A DNA stretch of 33,396 nt, taken from positions 1 to 33,396 of the forward strand of contig PLYB01000116.1 in the NCBI GenBank assembly GCA_003151655.1, in the 5' to 3' direction. Shown piece after piece: positions 1 to 7,290 of the stretch. The first letter of the stretch is position 1. Each line of letters opens with the position of its first letter. Position numbers and translations under genes: made by a program. This DNA comes from Gallionellaceae bacterium. Its GTDB lineage: Bacteria; Pseudomonadota; Gammaproteobacteria; Burkholderiales; Gallionellaceae. A model generated the notes under the pieces. It did no database searches. It was given only the letters and a program-made list of their open reading frames with translations, and was not told the origin of the DNA.

Positions 1-166
1 TTACGGCCTGCACACTCGCGCTGTCACCATATTTCGTGACACGCTTTACCCGAAGGCTTCAACCATTTCGTTACCTCCATAGTTGCTCCGGTTGCTTCCG
101 GCTGGAGCATTTTGCCGGGTGGGACTTGCACCCACTGGAAAAGCGCCGCCTTTGCACGGCGCACAC
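1..166 (-). mobile_element. 5' part of a group II intron (domain I), cut by window edge
   Basis: On the minus strand the segment starts with GTGTGCGCCG, matching the GUGYG 5' boundary of bacterial group II introns. It continues with the domain I landmarks: a stem at 143-162 (GCGCCG/CGGCGC), then GTGGGTGCAAGTCCCAC (119-135), then a TGCTCC...GGAGCA stem (84-109). This order of short stems around an AAGTCCCAC element is typical of bacterial group II intron 5' ends. The rest of the ribozyme and any reverse transcriptase gene would lie left of position 1. The minus-strand reading frame at 71-262 runs across the inferred splice boundary and is not a real gene. The assignment comes from pattern recognition, not a covariance search. 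Confidence 0.72.
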
Positions 167-460
167 CCTGTAGCAGCCATTGGCGACTGACGCAATTTGG
201 CCGACAACGCCAGTTCGTATATGACTGATTCTACCGACCGCTAAGTCACCGACTGCGGTCATATCGTACAGCGATATTTACGAAAGGCGACAGATAATCC
301 AACCTGAAGCTTGTCGCCGAGTTGAACTGTCACCTCAATTCAAAATATTTCTTTATGAGCAGAAATGTTGAATATCTCCACCTCAGCTACATAATTTCCT
401 GCGAGGAAAGTAACGAATAATTTGATTGCTCATGCGTATCAATAATGGTACATTTGACCA
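167..460. other. Intergenic region between group II intron and toxin gene; 5' exon side of the intron
   Basis: The sequence next to the intron boundary (minus strand ...GCTGCTACAGG) would be its 5' exon. A small perfect hairpin, ATATCG-TACAG-CGATAT, lies at 261-277. No coding sequence was recognised. The last ~60 nt before the toxin gene are AT-rich and presumably hold its promoter, but no clear -35/-10 pair could be fixed. Confidence 0.4.
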
Positions 461-796
461 ATGAATACTCCCTCGCTCGAAGTCAGATTCTTTAAAACCG
501 ATGGCGGAACCGAGCCTGTGCGTGATTGGTTGCGAGCGTTATCGGCTATTGATCGAAAAACGATTGGTGAAGACATTAAGACGGTACAGTTTGGTTGGCC
601 TCTGGGTATGCCGCTTGTACATAAAATGGAAAAAGATCTCTGGGAAGTTCGTGTTCATTTGGACGGTCGTATTGCAAGAGTGCTGTTTACAGTATCAAGT
701 GGAAAGATCGTTTTGTTGCACGGTTTTATCAAGAAGTCTCAAGCAACACCGCAACCCGATTTGAAATTGGCAAAAGACAGAATGAGGAGTGAATGA
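461..796 (+). CDS. HigB/RelE-type toxin (phage Gp49-like family)
   Basis: A 111-aa protein with the layout of the Gp49-like/HigB branch of RelE toxins, usually ribosome-dependent mRNA endonucleases. Visible family features are an N-terminal strand (LEVRFFK), a helical central part, the block LWEVRVHLDGRIARVLFT (about residues 61-78), and the C-terminal stretch IVLLHGFIKKSQATP followed by a basic helix. The gene overlaps the next one by four bases (ATGA at 793-796) and comes first, as in higBA modules. The toxin-before-antitoxin order and translational coupling support a type II toxin-antitoxin pair. Such operons are normally repressed by the antitoxin or the complex. Target and toxicity are inferred from the family. 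Confidence 0.85.
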   Translation: MNTPSLEVRFFKTDGGTEPVRDWLRALSAIDRKTIGEDIKTVQFGWPLGMPLVHKMEKDLWEVRVHLDGRIARVLFTVSSGKIVLLHGFIKKSQATPQPDLKLAKDRMRSE

Positions 797-1083
797 TGAA
801 AGCAAAAAATATAGGTAGCAGTTTTGATGACTTTCTAGCAGAGGAGGCTATGCTAGACGAAGCGACGGCAGTGGCTGTAAAGCGCGTGATCGCGTGGCAA
901 ATTGACCAAGAAATGAAGGTACAGAAACTAACCAAGACATCTATGGCTAAGAAGATGCATACCAGCCGCGCAGCGCTTAACCGATTACTTGATACTACAG
1001 ATACCAGCCTTACTCTCACCACTCTTTCAAGTGCAGCCTCTGTACTTGGGAAAAAACTACGCATTGAATTATTGCCGGTTTAG
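793..1083 (+). CDS. XRE-type antitoxin (HigA-like)
   Basis: A 96-aa helix-turn-helix protein that should bind and neutralise the upstream toxin and repress the operon. The C-terminal half (residues ~40-90) reads as an XRE HTH: KLTKTSMAKKMHTSRAALNRLL gives the two helices, followed by a TLTTLSSAASVLGKKL helix typical of this antitoxin group. The first ATG at 793 overlaps the toxin stop; a second in-frame ATG follows at once at 796, and either may be used. The ribosome site AGGAG at 784-788 lies inside the toxin gene, consistent with coupling. The gene ends 32 nt before the primase-helicase gene, so the three genes could be co-transcribed. Confidence 0.85.
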   Translation: MMKAKNIGSSFDDFLAEEAMLDEATAVAVKRVIAWQIDQEMKVQKLTKTSMAKKMHTSRAALNRLLDTTDTSLTLTTLSSAASVLGKKLRIELLPV

Positions 1084-1115
1084 TTGGCTAAAAAAGAAAA
1101 TATATTTTCTCACTG

Positions 1116-3464
1116 ATGCGCGAACCTGATGCAATTGTAGTTCTGAAAGCTGAGAATGACCGGCTTATCGCTCTGCTAGATGCGCACAGAATTGAATGGC
1201 GTTTGCCACCAAAACCAGCGTCATTGCCTACTTCGGCTTCAGAGCCTTCCAAATTCAGCACGGATAAAAAAATAGCAATCTTTCGGCGTTTGTTTCGAGG
1301 GCGCACCGATGTTTACCCGATTCGCTGGGAGAGCAAGACTACCGGAAAATCAGGCTACACCCCCGACTGTGCGAATGAATGGATCCATGGCGTATGCAAT
1401 AAGCCACGCATCAAATGTTCAGATTGCAGTCATCGTGTGCTGAGTCCGCTTTCCGATACGATAATCTACGAACATCTTGCGGGCAAACAAACCATCGGCG
1501 TTTATCCGCTGCTGGCTGATGACACGTGCCACTTTCTGGCCGCAGACTTCGACGAAGCCGAATGGAAAGAAGATGCGCTGGCATTTGTTCAATCGTGTCA
1601 CGAATTGGGCGTTCCGGTCGCTCTTGAGATTTCTCGTTCTGGCAATGGCGCGCACGCTTGGGTTTTCTTCTCCGGCAGCGTATCCGCCCGCGATGCGCGA
1701 CGATTGGGAGCAGCCATCATAAGCCACACCTGCGCTCGCACTCGGCAACTTAAGCTTGAATCTTATGATAGGCTTTTTCCCAATCAGGATACGATGCCCA
1801 AGGGTGGATTTGGCAACTTAATCGCCTTGCCCTTGCAGAAGAAGCCCCGCGAGCACGGATGTAGTGTGTTCGCAGACGCTGCCTTGCATCCATATCCAGA
1901 CCAGTGGGCATTCCTTGCCTCCATGCAACAGATGCCGGCACACGACATAGAACCAACAATTCTGCGTGCCACCGGTGGCGCACACCCACTGGACGTAACT
2001 TTCATTGATGAGGAAGACCTCAAGGAACCGTGGAAACGAACTACAGCAGTATCCAAAAAACTGACTGGCGCAATGCCAACATCTCTCACGGTGACGCTGG
2101 GCAATCTCATCTACTTTGAGAAAGAGCAACTGCCACAAGCACTGGCCAATCGTCTGATTCGCCTTGCCGCCTTTCAGAATCCAGAATTTTACAAAGCACA
2201 AGCAATGCGAATGTCTGTCTGGGACACTCCCCGCGTGATTGGCTGCGCAGTGAACTATCCGCAACACATCGCATTGCCACGCGGGTGCTTAGACGCTGCG
2301 CAAGAATTGCTACATGATAATGGTATTCGCTGTGATCTGCACGACGAGAGATATGAGGGCGAGTCTATTGATGTCGCTTTTGCCGGAACGCTTCGCATTG
2401 ATCAAGAAGCTGCTGTTGCCGCAATGCTGCATCACGACACTGGCGTACTTTGTGCACCAACCGCTTTCGGTAAAACAGTGACTGCTGCGGCGATGATCGC
2501 CGAGCGCGGCGTTAACACACTCGTGCTGGTGCATCGCACTGAATTGCTCAAGCAATGGCAGGAACGCTTGCAGTCGTTCCTCGGCGTCGGTAAAGGCGTG
2601 GTGGGAACCATCGGCGGGGGGAAAGCAAAACCAACGGGCAAGATCGATATTGCTGTGATGCAATCTGTGTCGCGTCAGGGCGAGGTCAAGCCGTTGGTAG
2701 AGAATTATGGTCACGTCATCATTGATGAATGCCACCATGTCGGTGCGGTGTCGTTCGATGCGATCTTGAAGCGGGTCAAAGCGAAATACGTGCTCGGGCT
2801 GACAGCGACCCCGATACGCCGCGATGGGCAACAGCCAATCATCTTCATGCAGTGCGGGCCGATTCGCCACAAAGCTTCCAATTCGGCGAGTGCACCGCAC
2901 GATTTGGAAGTTATTCCTCAGATGCTACACAAACGAATTGACTTGCCGCAGGAGGTTGGCATTCAAGAAGTGTTCCAGCACATTGCTGTGGATATAAATC
3001 GCACAGCGGCGATTGCCGCTCAAATCGAAAACTCGTTTAGCCAAGGCAGGAAGGTACTCGTGCTAACCGAGCGCACCGAACATCTTGACGCAATCAAAGC
3101 TGCGCTGATCGAAAAAATACCTTCGCTGTTTGTGCTGCACGGTCGGATGTCGAAGAAGCTGCGCACAACTTTAATCACGGAACTCAATGCGCTACCGCCT
3201 GATGAACCGCGCGTTTTGCTTGCCACAGGAAAATTGGTTGGTGAAGGATTTGACCATCCGCCGCTTGATACACTGGTGCTGGCAATGCCAATTTCATGGA
3301 CTGGAACGTTGCAGCAATACGCGGGTCGGTTGCATCGCGAGCATGCGACAAAAAGCGATGTGAGAGTGATCGACTTTGTAGATACGGGCCATCCCGCGCT
3401 TGTGCGAATGTGGGAGAAGCGCCAGCGTGGTTATCGGGCTATGGGCTACAAAATCAGGGAATAA
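1116..3464 (+). CDS. TOTE-type archaeo-eukaryotic primase fused to SF2 DEAD/DEAH helicase
   Basis: A 782-aa two-part protein. Residues ~45-290 form an AEP-type primase/polymerase domain. It has a cysteine cluster (C85, C94, C101, C104, probably zinc-binding), the metal-binding DFD at 144-146, the SGNGAH nucleotide motif at 175-180 and GGFGNLIALPLQ at 230-241. Residues ~425-782 form a superfamily 2 helicase: Walker A APTAFGKT (447-454), DECH box (537-540), TAT (563-565), motif V GKLVGEGFD (705-713) and motif VI QYAGRLHR (734-741). All catalytic motifs are intact. This domain pair is known from predicted TOTE conflict systems, thought to act on invading DNA. A nuclease partner often found in such systems is not seen here. 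The ATG at 1116 lacks a good ribosome site. The role is inferred from the family. Confidence 0.85.
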   Translation: MREPDAIVVLKAENDRLIALLDAHRIEWRLPPKPASLPTSASEPSKFSTDKKIAIFRRLFRGRTDVYPIRWESKTTGKSGYTPDCANEWIHGVCNKPRIKCSDCSHRVLSPLSDTIIYEHLAGKQTIGVYPLLADDTCHFLAADFDEAEWKEDALAFVQSCHELGVPVALEISRSGNGAHAWVFFSGSVSARDARRLGAAIISHTCARTRQLKLESYDRLFPNQDTMPKGGFGNLIALPLQKKPREHGCSVFADAALHPYPDQWAFLASMQQMPAHDIEPTILRATGGAHPLDVTFIDEEDLKEPWKRTTAVSKKLTGAMPTSLTVTLGNLIYFEKEQLPQALANRLIRLAAFQNPEFYKAQAMRMSVWDTPRVIGCAVNYPQHIALPRGCLDAAQELLHDNGIRCDLHDERYEGESIDVAFAGTLRIDQEAAVAAMLHHDTGVLCAPTAFGKTVTAAAMIAERGVNTLVLVHRTELLKQWQERLQSFLGVGKGVVGTIGGGKAKPTGKIDIAVMQSVSRQGEVKPLVENYGHVIIDECHHVGAVSFDAILKRVKAKYVLGLTATPIRRDGQQPIIFMQCGPIRHKASNSASAPHDLEVIPQMLHKRIDLPQEVGIQEVFQHIAVDINRTAAIAAQIENSFSQGRKVLVLTERTEHLDAIKAALIEKIPSLFVLHGRMSKKLRTTLITELNALPPDEPRVLLATGKLVGEGFDHPPLDTLVLAMPISWTGTLQQYAGRLHREHATKSDVRVIDFVDTGHPALVRMWEKRQRGYRAMGYKIRE

Positions 3465-3951
3465 ACGGCAATAGCAAATTAACACGGGCCAGCCCTTCAC
3501 AGCGCAATATTAGCTGCCCGATAGCTGCCAGTCACGAAAGGCGGTTCATGGCCGGTAGCGACGATTTTGTATTGTACACATTCAGTGTCTCAAGCTGAAT
3601 TGCAGCAGACATTCGATCTAATACCTCAGGCAAAGCCCTGTTAAATATTAGATCGCATTTTCAACGCCGCCAGTTTTGTTTTAACCTCGAGGGTGTGCTG
3701 AATTTTGTGTAAACGGAATTCATTAATACTACAGCACCACCGATTCCGTACAACAATTTCTTATTTATATTAATTCTCCGATTTGGAATGCGCAAGTATT
3801 AGATTCCGTCACGCATACAAATTCAGCAGAACATCGTCTTGCTATTACGGGATGTAAAACACCAAGAAACAAAATCCATTGGTATTGAAGTACGTCTGAT
3901 CAGAATGCCTACCTCCCGCTCGAAAATGCATCAATAACTTTATCTGCAATT
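3465..3951. other. Gene-free stretch after the primase-helicase gene
   Basis: About 490 bases without a convincing coding sequence on either strand. It contains one inverted repeat (listed separately at 3614-3655). The rest is AT-rich and nothing else was recognised. Confidence 0.5.
3614..3655. repeat. Perfect 10-bp inverted repeat with inner stem
   Basis: CGATCTAATA (3614-3623) pairs perfectly with TATTAGATCG (3646-3655). The 22-nt interior contains a second small stem (CAGG...CCTG), so the RNA could form a two-tier hairpin. It lies 150 nt after the primase-helicase stop. No T-run follows closely, so it is not a classic intrinsic terminator. It could be a processing or recombination site, or the end of a small element. 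Confidence 0.4.
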
Positions 3952-4290
3952 TTATTTCTCAGAGGAAGACCAGTTGTATCCGCGCACGATCCCCTGACTA
4001 TCAAACTTCAGCTGAAGTAATTTAACTTTCGAGTCCGATAAGCTAGGCAATTTGCCCGAAGCATAATAATAAGTCCAATCATTGAAACTCTCTCCACTAG
4101 GATCGGCACTAATACCTACACTTGTCGGATTTCCTAGCAAAACCTGAACCTGATTTTTCGTAGTAACTCCTCGCTCGATCTTCCCTTCTAAGGAGTGAAG
4201 GTCAAAATTCTGACCCACCTGCACGGTGCTGCAAGCAACGAGCGTCAAGGCAATTGTCAAAAAAGGAATATGGCGAAATTTAGAAACCAT
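3952..4290 (-). CDS. SmpA/OmlA (BamE)-like outer membrane lipoprotein
   Basis: A 112-aa lipoprotein. The start at 4290 is chosen because GGAGG sits just before it; the frame is open to 4323 but without a ribosome site. The N-terminus is a lipoprotein signal ending LTLVAC, so Cys20 is the likely lipidation site. The mature part has the BamE-type pattern: IERGVTTKNQVQVLLGNPTSVG (helix with the GxP turn), then FNDWTYYYASG and LLQLKFDSQGIVRGY strands. BamE-like proteins are small periplasm-facing lipoproteins of the outer membrane. Paralogues such as this one are often outside the BAM complex and their role is unknown. It lies just downstream of the Pal-like gene on the same strand (55 nt gap), so the two may share a transcript. 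Confidence 0.8.
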   Translation of the reverse strand: MVSKFRHIPFLTIALTLVACSTVQVGQNFDLHSLEGKIERGVTTKNQVQVLLGNPTSVGISADPSGESFNDWTYYYASGKLPSLSDSKVKLLQLKFDSQGIVRGYNWSSSEK

Positions 4291-4345
4291 CGTTTTCCTC
4301 CAACTAAATGATATACGCAGCACAAATAACGAATTCAGGCTTTGT

Positions 4346-4897
4346 CTACTTGATGTAGTTTAGATCGGTTCGCCTGTTTTCTTTCCAGCATTTCTCTTCA
4401 TGGCAATTTAGTTTAGACCTCTCTTTTCCATAGCTTATTGTAGTGATCTGGCTTGAGCGGGCACCACCTATAATCAACACTTTCTTTACGCCGTTCGCTC
4501 GACGATGACCAAGGGCTAAGTTGTACTCTGCACTGCCGCGTTCATCGCAATTACCTTCAAGTTGTACCTTTTGATCAGGATGATCACTCAAGTACTTCGC
4601 ATGAGCCTGCAATATAGTAATGTCAGCATGTTGCACCGTAGCGACATCAAATGGGTAATAAGCACTTCTCTCGTCAGGAATGTTAGTCGCAGCATTCGAT
4701 GCGTTGGCGGTTTCGCCGACCTTTGTTTCAGCTGATTCAGCAGCTTTTGGTTCTTCTATCTTTGTTGCTGAGACTACCGGAGCGGGCTGTTGCGCATCTA
4801 TTACGGGCGTTTGCTGCTTAACTTCTTCCTTCGGCTTTTCGCTAGCGCATGCCGCCAACAAGCTCACCATCAGTAAACTAAAAATTACTTTTTTCAT
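4346..4897 (-). CDS. Pal-like OmpA-domain lipoprotein
   Basis: A 183-aa lipoprotein. The start at 4897 follows a GAGGGG ribosome site. The signal ends LLAAC (Cys17). A Lys/Glu/Ala/Pro-rich linker (20-75) leads to an OmpA-type peptidoglycan-binding domain (about 78-183) with the Pal signature GNCDERGSAEYNLALGHRRA (115-134) and ISYGKER. The Asp and Arg of this block are the usual diaminopimelate contacts. Unlike typical Pal it carries three extra cysteines (117, 165, 170), and the usual Ala in the NADERG motif is Cys. No tol genes are nearby, so this is probably an accessory paralogue of the Tol-Pal protein. A copy of the ATAGGACAAAC motif lies 141 nt upstream in the same orientation. Confidence 0.85.
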   Translation of the reverse strand: MKKVIFSLLMVSLLAACASEKPKEEVKQQTPVIDAQQPAPVVSATKIEEPKAAESAETKVGETANASNAATNIPDERSAYYPFDVATVQHADITILQAHAKYLSDHPDQKVQLEGNCDERGSAEYNLALGHRRANGVKKVLIIGGARSSQITTISYGKERSKLNCHEEKCWKENRRTDLNYIK

Positions 4898-5038
4898 TTC
4901 AATTCCCCTCAAAGTTTAAAACATATGTTGAAACTGCATTGTTAATATTGAGTCCTATCCACCTAGGAATCTGATTGGCACGGAGTAAAGGTACAAACCT
5001 TTTTAAAATATTAATATAGTCATAACACTCAAGTTGTT

Positions 5039-5056
5039 ATCAGTGTTTGTCCTATA
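5039..5056 (-). promoter_or_regulatory. Shared motif, copy A (upstream of Pal-like gene)
   Basis: On the minus strand this reads TATAGGACAAACACTGAT, identical over 18 bases to the copy at 16045-16062. It points toward the Pal-like gene, with 141 nt to its start codon. Together with copy B at 5142-5159 it forms an inverted pair inside the divergent intergenic region. Function is inferred from repetition and placement only. Confidence 0.5.
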
Positions 5057-5141
5057 CCGAGTAAGTTTCTTGAAAACCGTTTCCAGCAAACGGAATTGCG
5101 ATCCTACAAAGTATGAATCTGAGCGCGTCCTGCCTCTTTGG

Positions 5142-5159
5142 CATAGGACAAACGCTGAG
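5142..5159 (+). promoter_or_regulatory. Shared motif, copy B (upstream of first 60-aa gene)
   Basis: CATAGGACAAACGCTGAG matches copies A and D at 15 of 18 positions and keeps the invariant core ATAGGACAAAC. It is 85 nt before the start of the 60-aa gene at 5245 and in the same orientation. The following bases (GAATATTG) are also shared with copy D (CAATATTG). Confidence 0.5.
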
Positions 5160-5178
5160 TGAATATTGAGAAAATTGA

Positions 5179-5205
5179 CTATTCTTTGTAAGCCACAAAG
5201 AATAG
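5179..5205 (+). promoter_or_regulatory. Perfect 10-bp hairpin in the leader of the 60-aa gene
   Basis: CTATTCTTTG and CAAAGAATAG flank the loop TAAGCCA. In the paralogous leader (16216-16230) the inner arms TTTG/CAAA and the loop are identical, but the outer part of the 3' arm has changed. Conservation of loop and inner stem suggests an RNA element or protein-binding operator about 40 nt before the start codon. Confidence 0.5.
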
Positions 5206-5244
5206 TATTCTGCGTTTTCCAACAATCATATTTGAGGTGATGAA

Positions 5245-5427
5245 ATGGCATCCTCCCGCGAAAACTATGTAATCTTGAGTGAGGTTCTAAGAAAAATGGA
5301 AATCGACGAAAACTTCGAGCCAACGGATCGTGAGCTTAAAGTAGTAGTTTCGTTACTAGAACGAGAGGGGAAACAATATTCATCTAAAGGGGCAAAAAGA
5401 AGGAACGCTTCAAATTTTGAGTGGTAG
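5245..5427 (+). CDS. Small conserved protein of unknown function, paralogue 1
   Basis: A 60-aa hydrophilic protein, mainly helical in appearance, with no signal peptide, membrane segment or cysteine. It has a strong context: GAGGTGATGAA ribosome site and a leader hairpin. It is 44/60 identical to the protein at 16274-16456, with residues 1-41 nearly constant (NYVILSEVLRK...VVVSLLERE) and a variable Ser/Lys/Arg-rich tail ending in EW. Strong conservation of the N-terminal two thirds against a drifting tail argues for real selection. The family was not recognised. The shared upstream motif and leader suggest regulation together with its paralogue. Confidence 0.75.
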   Translation: MASSRENYVILSEVLRKMEIDENFEPTDRELKVVVSLLEREGKQYSSKGAKRRNASNFEW

Positions 5428-5508
5428 TGGCTGTCTTATCACAATGGTGAACTGCCATTAATCATTTTCTAACGAGTCGGAATAATACTCAATCCAAAGG
5501 GAGCGGTC

Positions 5509-5625
5509 ATGTCGCGTAAATTGGAAAACCTAATACGATTCATTGAAAGCTACCGCTATTACCGTCAACGAGGATTTAGTTTTAGATCAGACTGGAGACT
5601 TGCCGACATGACGCTCCCGGATTGA
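5509..5625 (+). CDS. 38-aa basic hypothetical protein
   Basis: A short frame of 38 codons starting MSRKLENLIRF and ending DMTLPD, preceded by a good ribosome site (AAGGGAG at 5497-5503, 5 nt spacing). It is rich in Arg and aromatic residues (RYYRQRGFSF), with no signal or membrane segment. It lies 81 nt downstream of the first 60-aa gene on the same strand and could be its operon partner. The second copy of the 60-aa gene has no equivalent after it. Not recognised; support is the ribosome site and amino-acid composition. Confidence 0.45.
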   Translation: MSRKLENLIRFIESYRYYRQRGFSFRSDWRLADMTLPD

Positions 5626-5728
5626 AAACTCGAGTGATACCGCAGGTTATAAGATAAACATAATACTTAGGAAAGTGCTTTACGTTATCGCGACCAAAAG
5701 ACGATCATCTTATTTTGGTCTAGTGACA

Positions 5729-5754
5729 AATTAAGTAGCTTTCTTTACTTAATT
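5729..5754. repeat. Perfect 9-bp AT-rich inverted repeat
   Basis: AATTAAGTA (5729-5737) and TACTTAATT (5746-5754) flank an 8-nt loop, 48 nt before the start of the PepSY-like gene. It is too AT-poor in pairing strength and lacks a T-run for a terminator. The position suits an operator for the following gene. Confidence 0.35.
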
Positions 5755-5802
5755 CAATACTGAATAACAAAGTGGAATCAACTAATTTCATTGGAGCCAA
5801 GT

Positions 5803-6087
5803 ATGGAAAAGAAATTAATACTTCCGGGAGCCGCGGGCGTTATTGCCCTGACGGCATTGTTTGGATTTATGGATGGGTGTATTCAAAATAAAATTAAAGA
5901 CATTTCAAGAAAAAGCATTTATTTAGTCAGTAACTTGACAGGAACAGACCATCGTATCGATTCAGTTCTGCAGCGTCATAAAGTTAATTCAACGAGACCG
6001 GCCTACATGGTTCAAATTGAACTTGGAGAAAAATTATCCAAAGTTCTGATTAACGCAAAGACTGGTGAGGTAATTGAATGCATTTAG
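5803..6087 (+). CDS. Small membrane-anchored PepSY-like protein
   Basis: A 94-aa protein. ATG at 5803 is preferred; an in-frame TTG at 5791 exists, but TTGGAG there serves better as the ribosome site. Residues ~5-23 are a hydrophobic signal/anchor (LILPGAAGVIALTALFGF). The C-terminal part (AYMVQIELGEKLSKVLINAKTGEVIEC) matches the strand pattern of a PepSY module, where V-x-[IV]-[DN]-A-x-T-G-x-V is the usual core. PepSY proteins are often periplasmic protease inhibitors or redox accessory proteins. The specific role is unknown. It stands alone between hairpins, with no evident operon partner. Confidence 0.55.
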   Translation: MEKKLILPGAAGVIALTALFGFMDGCIQNKIKDISRKSIYLVSNLTGTDHRIDSVLQRHKVNSTRPAYMVQIELGEKLSKVLINAKTGEVIECI

Positions 6088-6215
6088 GAAATATAGAGAT
6101 GAATGCGAAGTCTTTTAAACAAACAGTACGTTTGCGTCTACACGCCAATGTTGCTCCGTTGAACTCAAACCGTGCGACCGCATTAATATTTTATATTCGC
6201 TAAGGGCTAGTGGCG

Positions 6216-6235
6216 GCTGATCAATAGTGATCAGC
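6216..6235. repeat. Perfect 8-bp palindrome with 4-nt loop
   Basis: GCTGATCA-ATAG-TGATCAGC lies 88 nt before the DUF2892 gene and 130 nt after the PepSY-like gene. No T-run follows. It could be an operator or a weak transcript end. Confidence 0.35.
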
Positions 6236-6323
6236 AATGAGAGGCTGACAATATCAAGATTTTTTCTGAGTGCATGAGCAAAAAAGCAACGTTTCACAAA
6301 TCGACTTTTAAGTGGAGATTATC

Positions 6324-6524
6324 ATGAAAACAAATGTCGGAACTATTGATCGGATTATTAGAATTATTGCAGGAGTTGTCTTAATTGGTTTGTCTCTTGC
6401 AGGAGTAATCGGCGTATGGGGTTGGATCGGCATTGCGCCATTGGCTACTGGCGTCTTTCGATTTTGTCCGAGATATTGGCCATTCGGAATCAGCACCTGC
6501 AAAACGAAAGAGGACGCAACATAA
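6324..6524 (+). CDS. YgaP-type DUF2892 inner membrane protein
   Basis: A 66-aa protein with the DUF2892/YgaP transmembrane fold: MKTNVGTIDRIIRIIAGVVLI leads into a first membrane helix, then GVWGWIGIAPLATGVFRFCPRYWPFGI gives the second helix and the family's conserved CP.Y...GI end. Start 6324 is chosen because GGAG at 6314-6317 stands in front of it; the frame extends to a GTG at 6312 that overlaps this site. In YgaP this domain follows a rhodanese domain, but here it stands alone, as is common. Its biochemical role is not established. Confidence 0.85.
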   Translation: MKTNVGTIDRIIRIIAGVVLIGLSLAGVIGVWGWIGIAPLATGVFRFCPRYWPFGISTCKTKEDAT

Positions 6525-6655
6525 CAAGGAGCGCATTCTGTACATAATTCAGCCGGCAATCCGTAATGTCCTGATCTGCAGAGCTGACTCAATACTTTGA
6601 GCTGATGTGGTGTGCTTTTTGATTATGTTAATTCTGAAATTACAGGAGGCTTGTC

Positions 6656-7261
6656 ATGGCAAAAGTACTCATTTTGTATTACAGCATGTATGGTCACATC
6701 GAAAGAATGGCGGAAGCCGAGGCCGAGGGGGCACGCTCGGTTGAAGGCGTGGAAGTGGCGGTCAAGCGCGTGCCGGAAATCATCCCGGAAGACCGGGCGC
6801 TCGCCATGGGAGTCAAGCTGGATCAGGCAGCCCCCATCGCCACCACCGACGAACTGGGCGGGTACGACGCGATTATCTTCGGCTCGCCGACCCGCTTCGG
6901 CAACATGACCGCGCAGATGCGTAATTTTCTGGACCAGACCGGCAAGTTGTGGATGGAAGGTGCATTGGTCGGCAAGGTTGGCAGCGTATTCACCAGTTCT
7001 GCCACCCAGCACGGTGGTCAAGAAACCACGGTGACCTCATTCCACTCCACGCTGCTGCATCACGGCATGATCATTGTCGGCGTGCCATATACCTGCAAAG
7101 GGCTTACCATCATGACGGAAATCAGCGGCGGTTCTCCCTACGGCGCCTCCACCCTTGCCGGTGGCGACGGCAAACGCATGCCCAGCGAAAACGAACTGGA
7201 CATCGCTCGTTTTCAAGGCAGGCATGTTGCCCAGATCGCCAAGCGCCTGGCACAGAAATAA
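6656..7261 (+). CDS. wrbA: NAD(P)H:quinone oxidoreductase, WrbA flavoprotein
   Basis: A 201-aa cytoplasmic flavodoxin-like enzyme of the usual WrbA length. It reduces quinones by two electrons with NAD(P)H and FMN, limiting semiquinone radicals. The N-terminus KVLILYYSMYGHIERMA is the phosphate-binding loop. YDAIIFGSPTRFGNMTAQMRNFLDQTGKLW (about 88-117) and SSATQHGGQETT (about 136-147) are family hallmarks for FMN and tetramer contacts. The ribosome site is a strong AGGAGG. It is followed after 29 nt by glgP on the same strand. Both genes are clearly more GC-rich, with more C/G third positions, than their neighbours. A stress-response or fermentation-linked role is inferred. Confidence 0.95.
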   Translation: MAKVLILYYSMYGHIERMAEAEAEGARSVEGVEVAVKRVPEIIPEDRALAMGVKLDQAAPIATTDELGGYDAIIFGSPTRFGNMTAQMRNFLDQTGKLWMEGALVGKVGSVFTSSATQHGGQETTVTSFHSTLLHHGMIIVGVPYTCKGLTIMTEISGGSPYGASTLAGGDGKRMPSENELDIARFQGRHVAQIAKRLAQK

Positions 7262-7290
7262 GTAGCAAGCATTCTGAAAGACAGGAGAAC

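Larger units (their letters stand above)
5177..5463 (+). repeat. Duplicated module, copy 1 (leader + 60-aa gene + 3' flank)
   Basis: This segment is homologous to 16208-16497. Similarity covers the leader (starting GACTATTCTTTGTAAGCC), the ribosome site TTTGAGGTGATGAA, the whole 60-codon gene, and about 35 bases after the stop (GTGAAC..CCATTAA). No inverted ends or target duplications were visible, so the means of duplication is unknown. Confidence 0.75.

Noticed and set aside
71..262. 63-codon minus-strand frame at the left edge
   Set aside because: It crosses the inferred 5' boundary of the group II intron and encodes the folded domain I sequence; it is a by-product of the ribozyme.
5039..5159. 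121-bp MITE-like element with TCAGTGTTTGTCCTAT ends
   Set aside because: Copies A and B form inverted ends, but no target duplication was visible. The same motif also occurs singly before other genes in consistent orientation, so a regulatory site explains all four copies better. A small element is not fully excluded.
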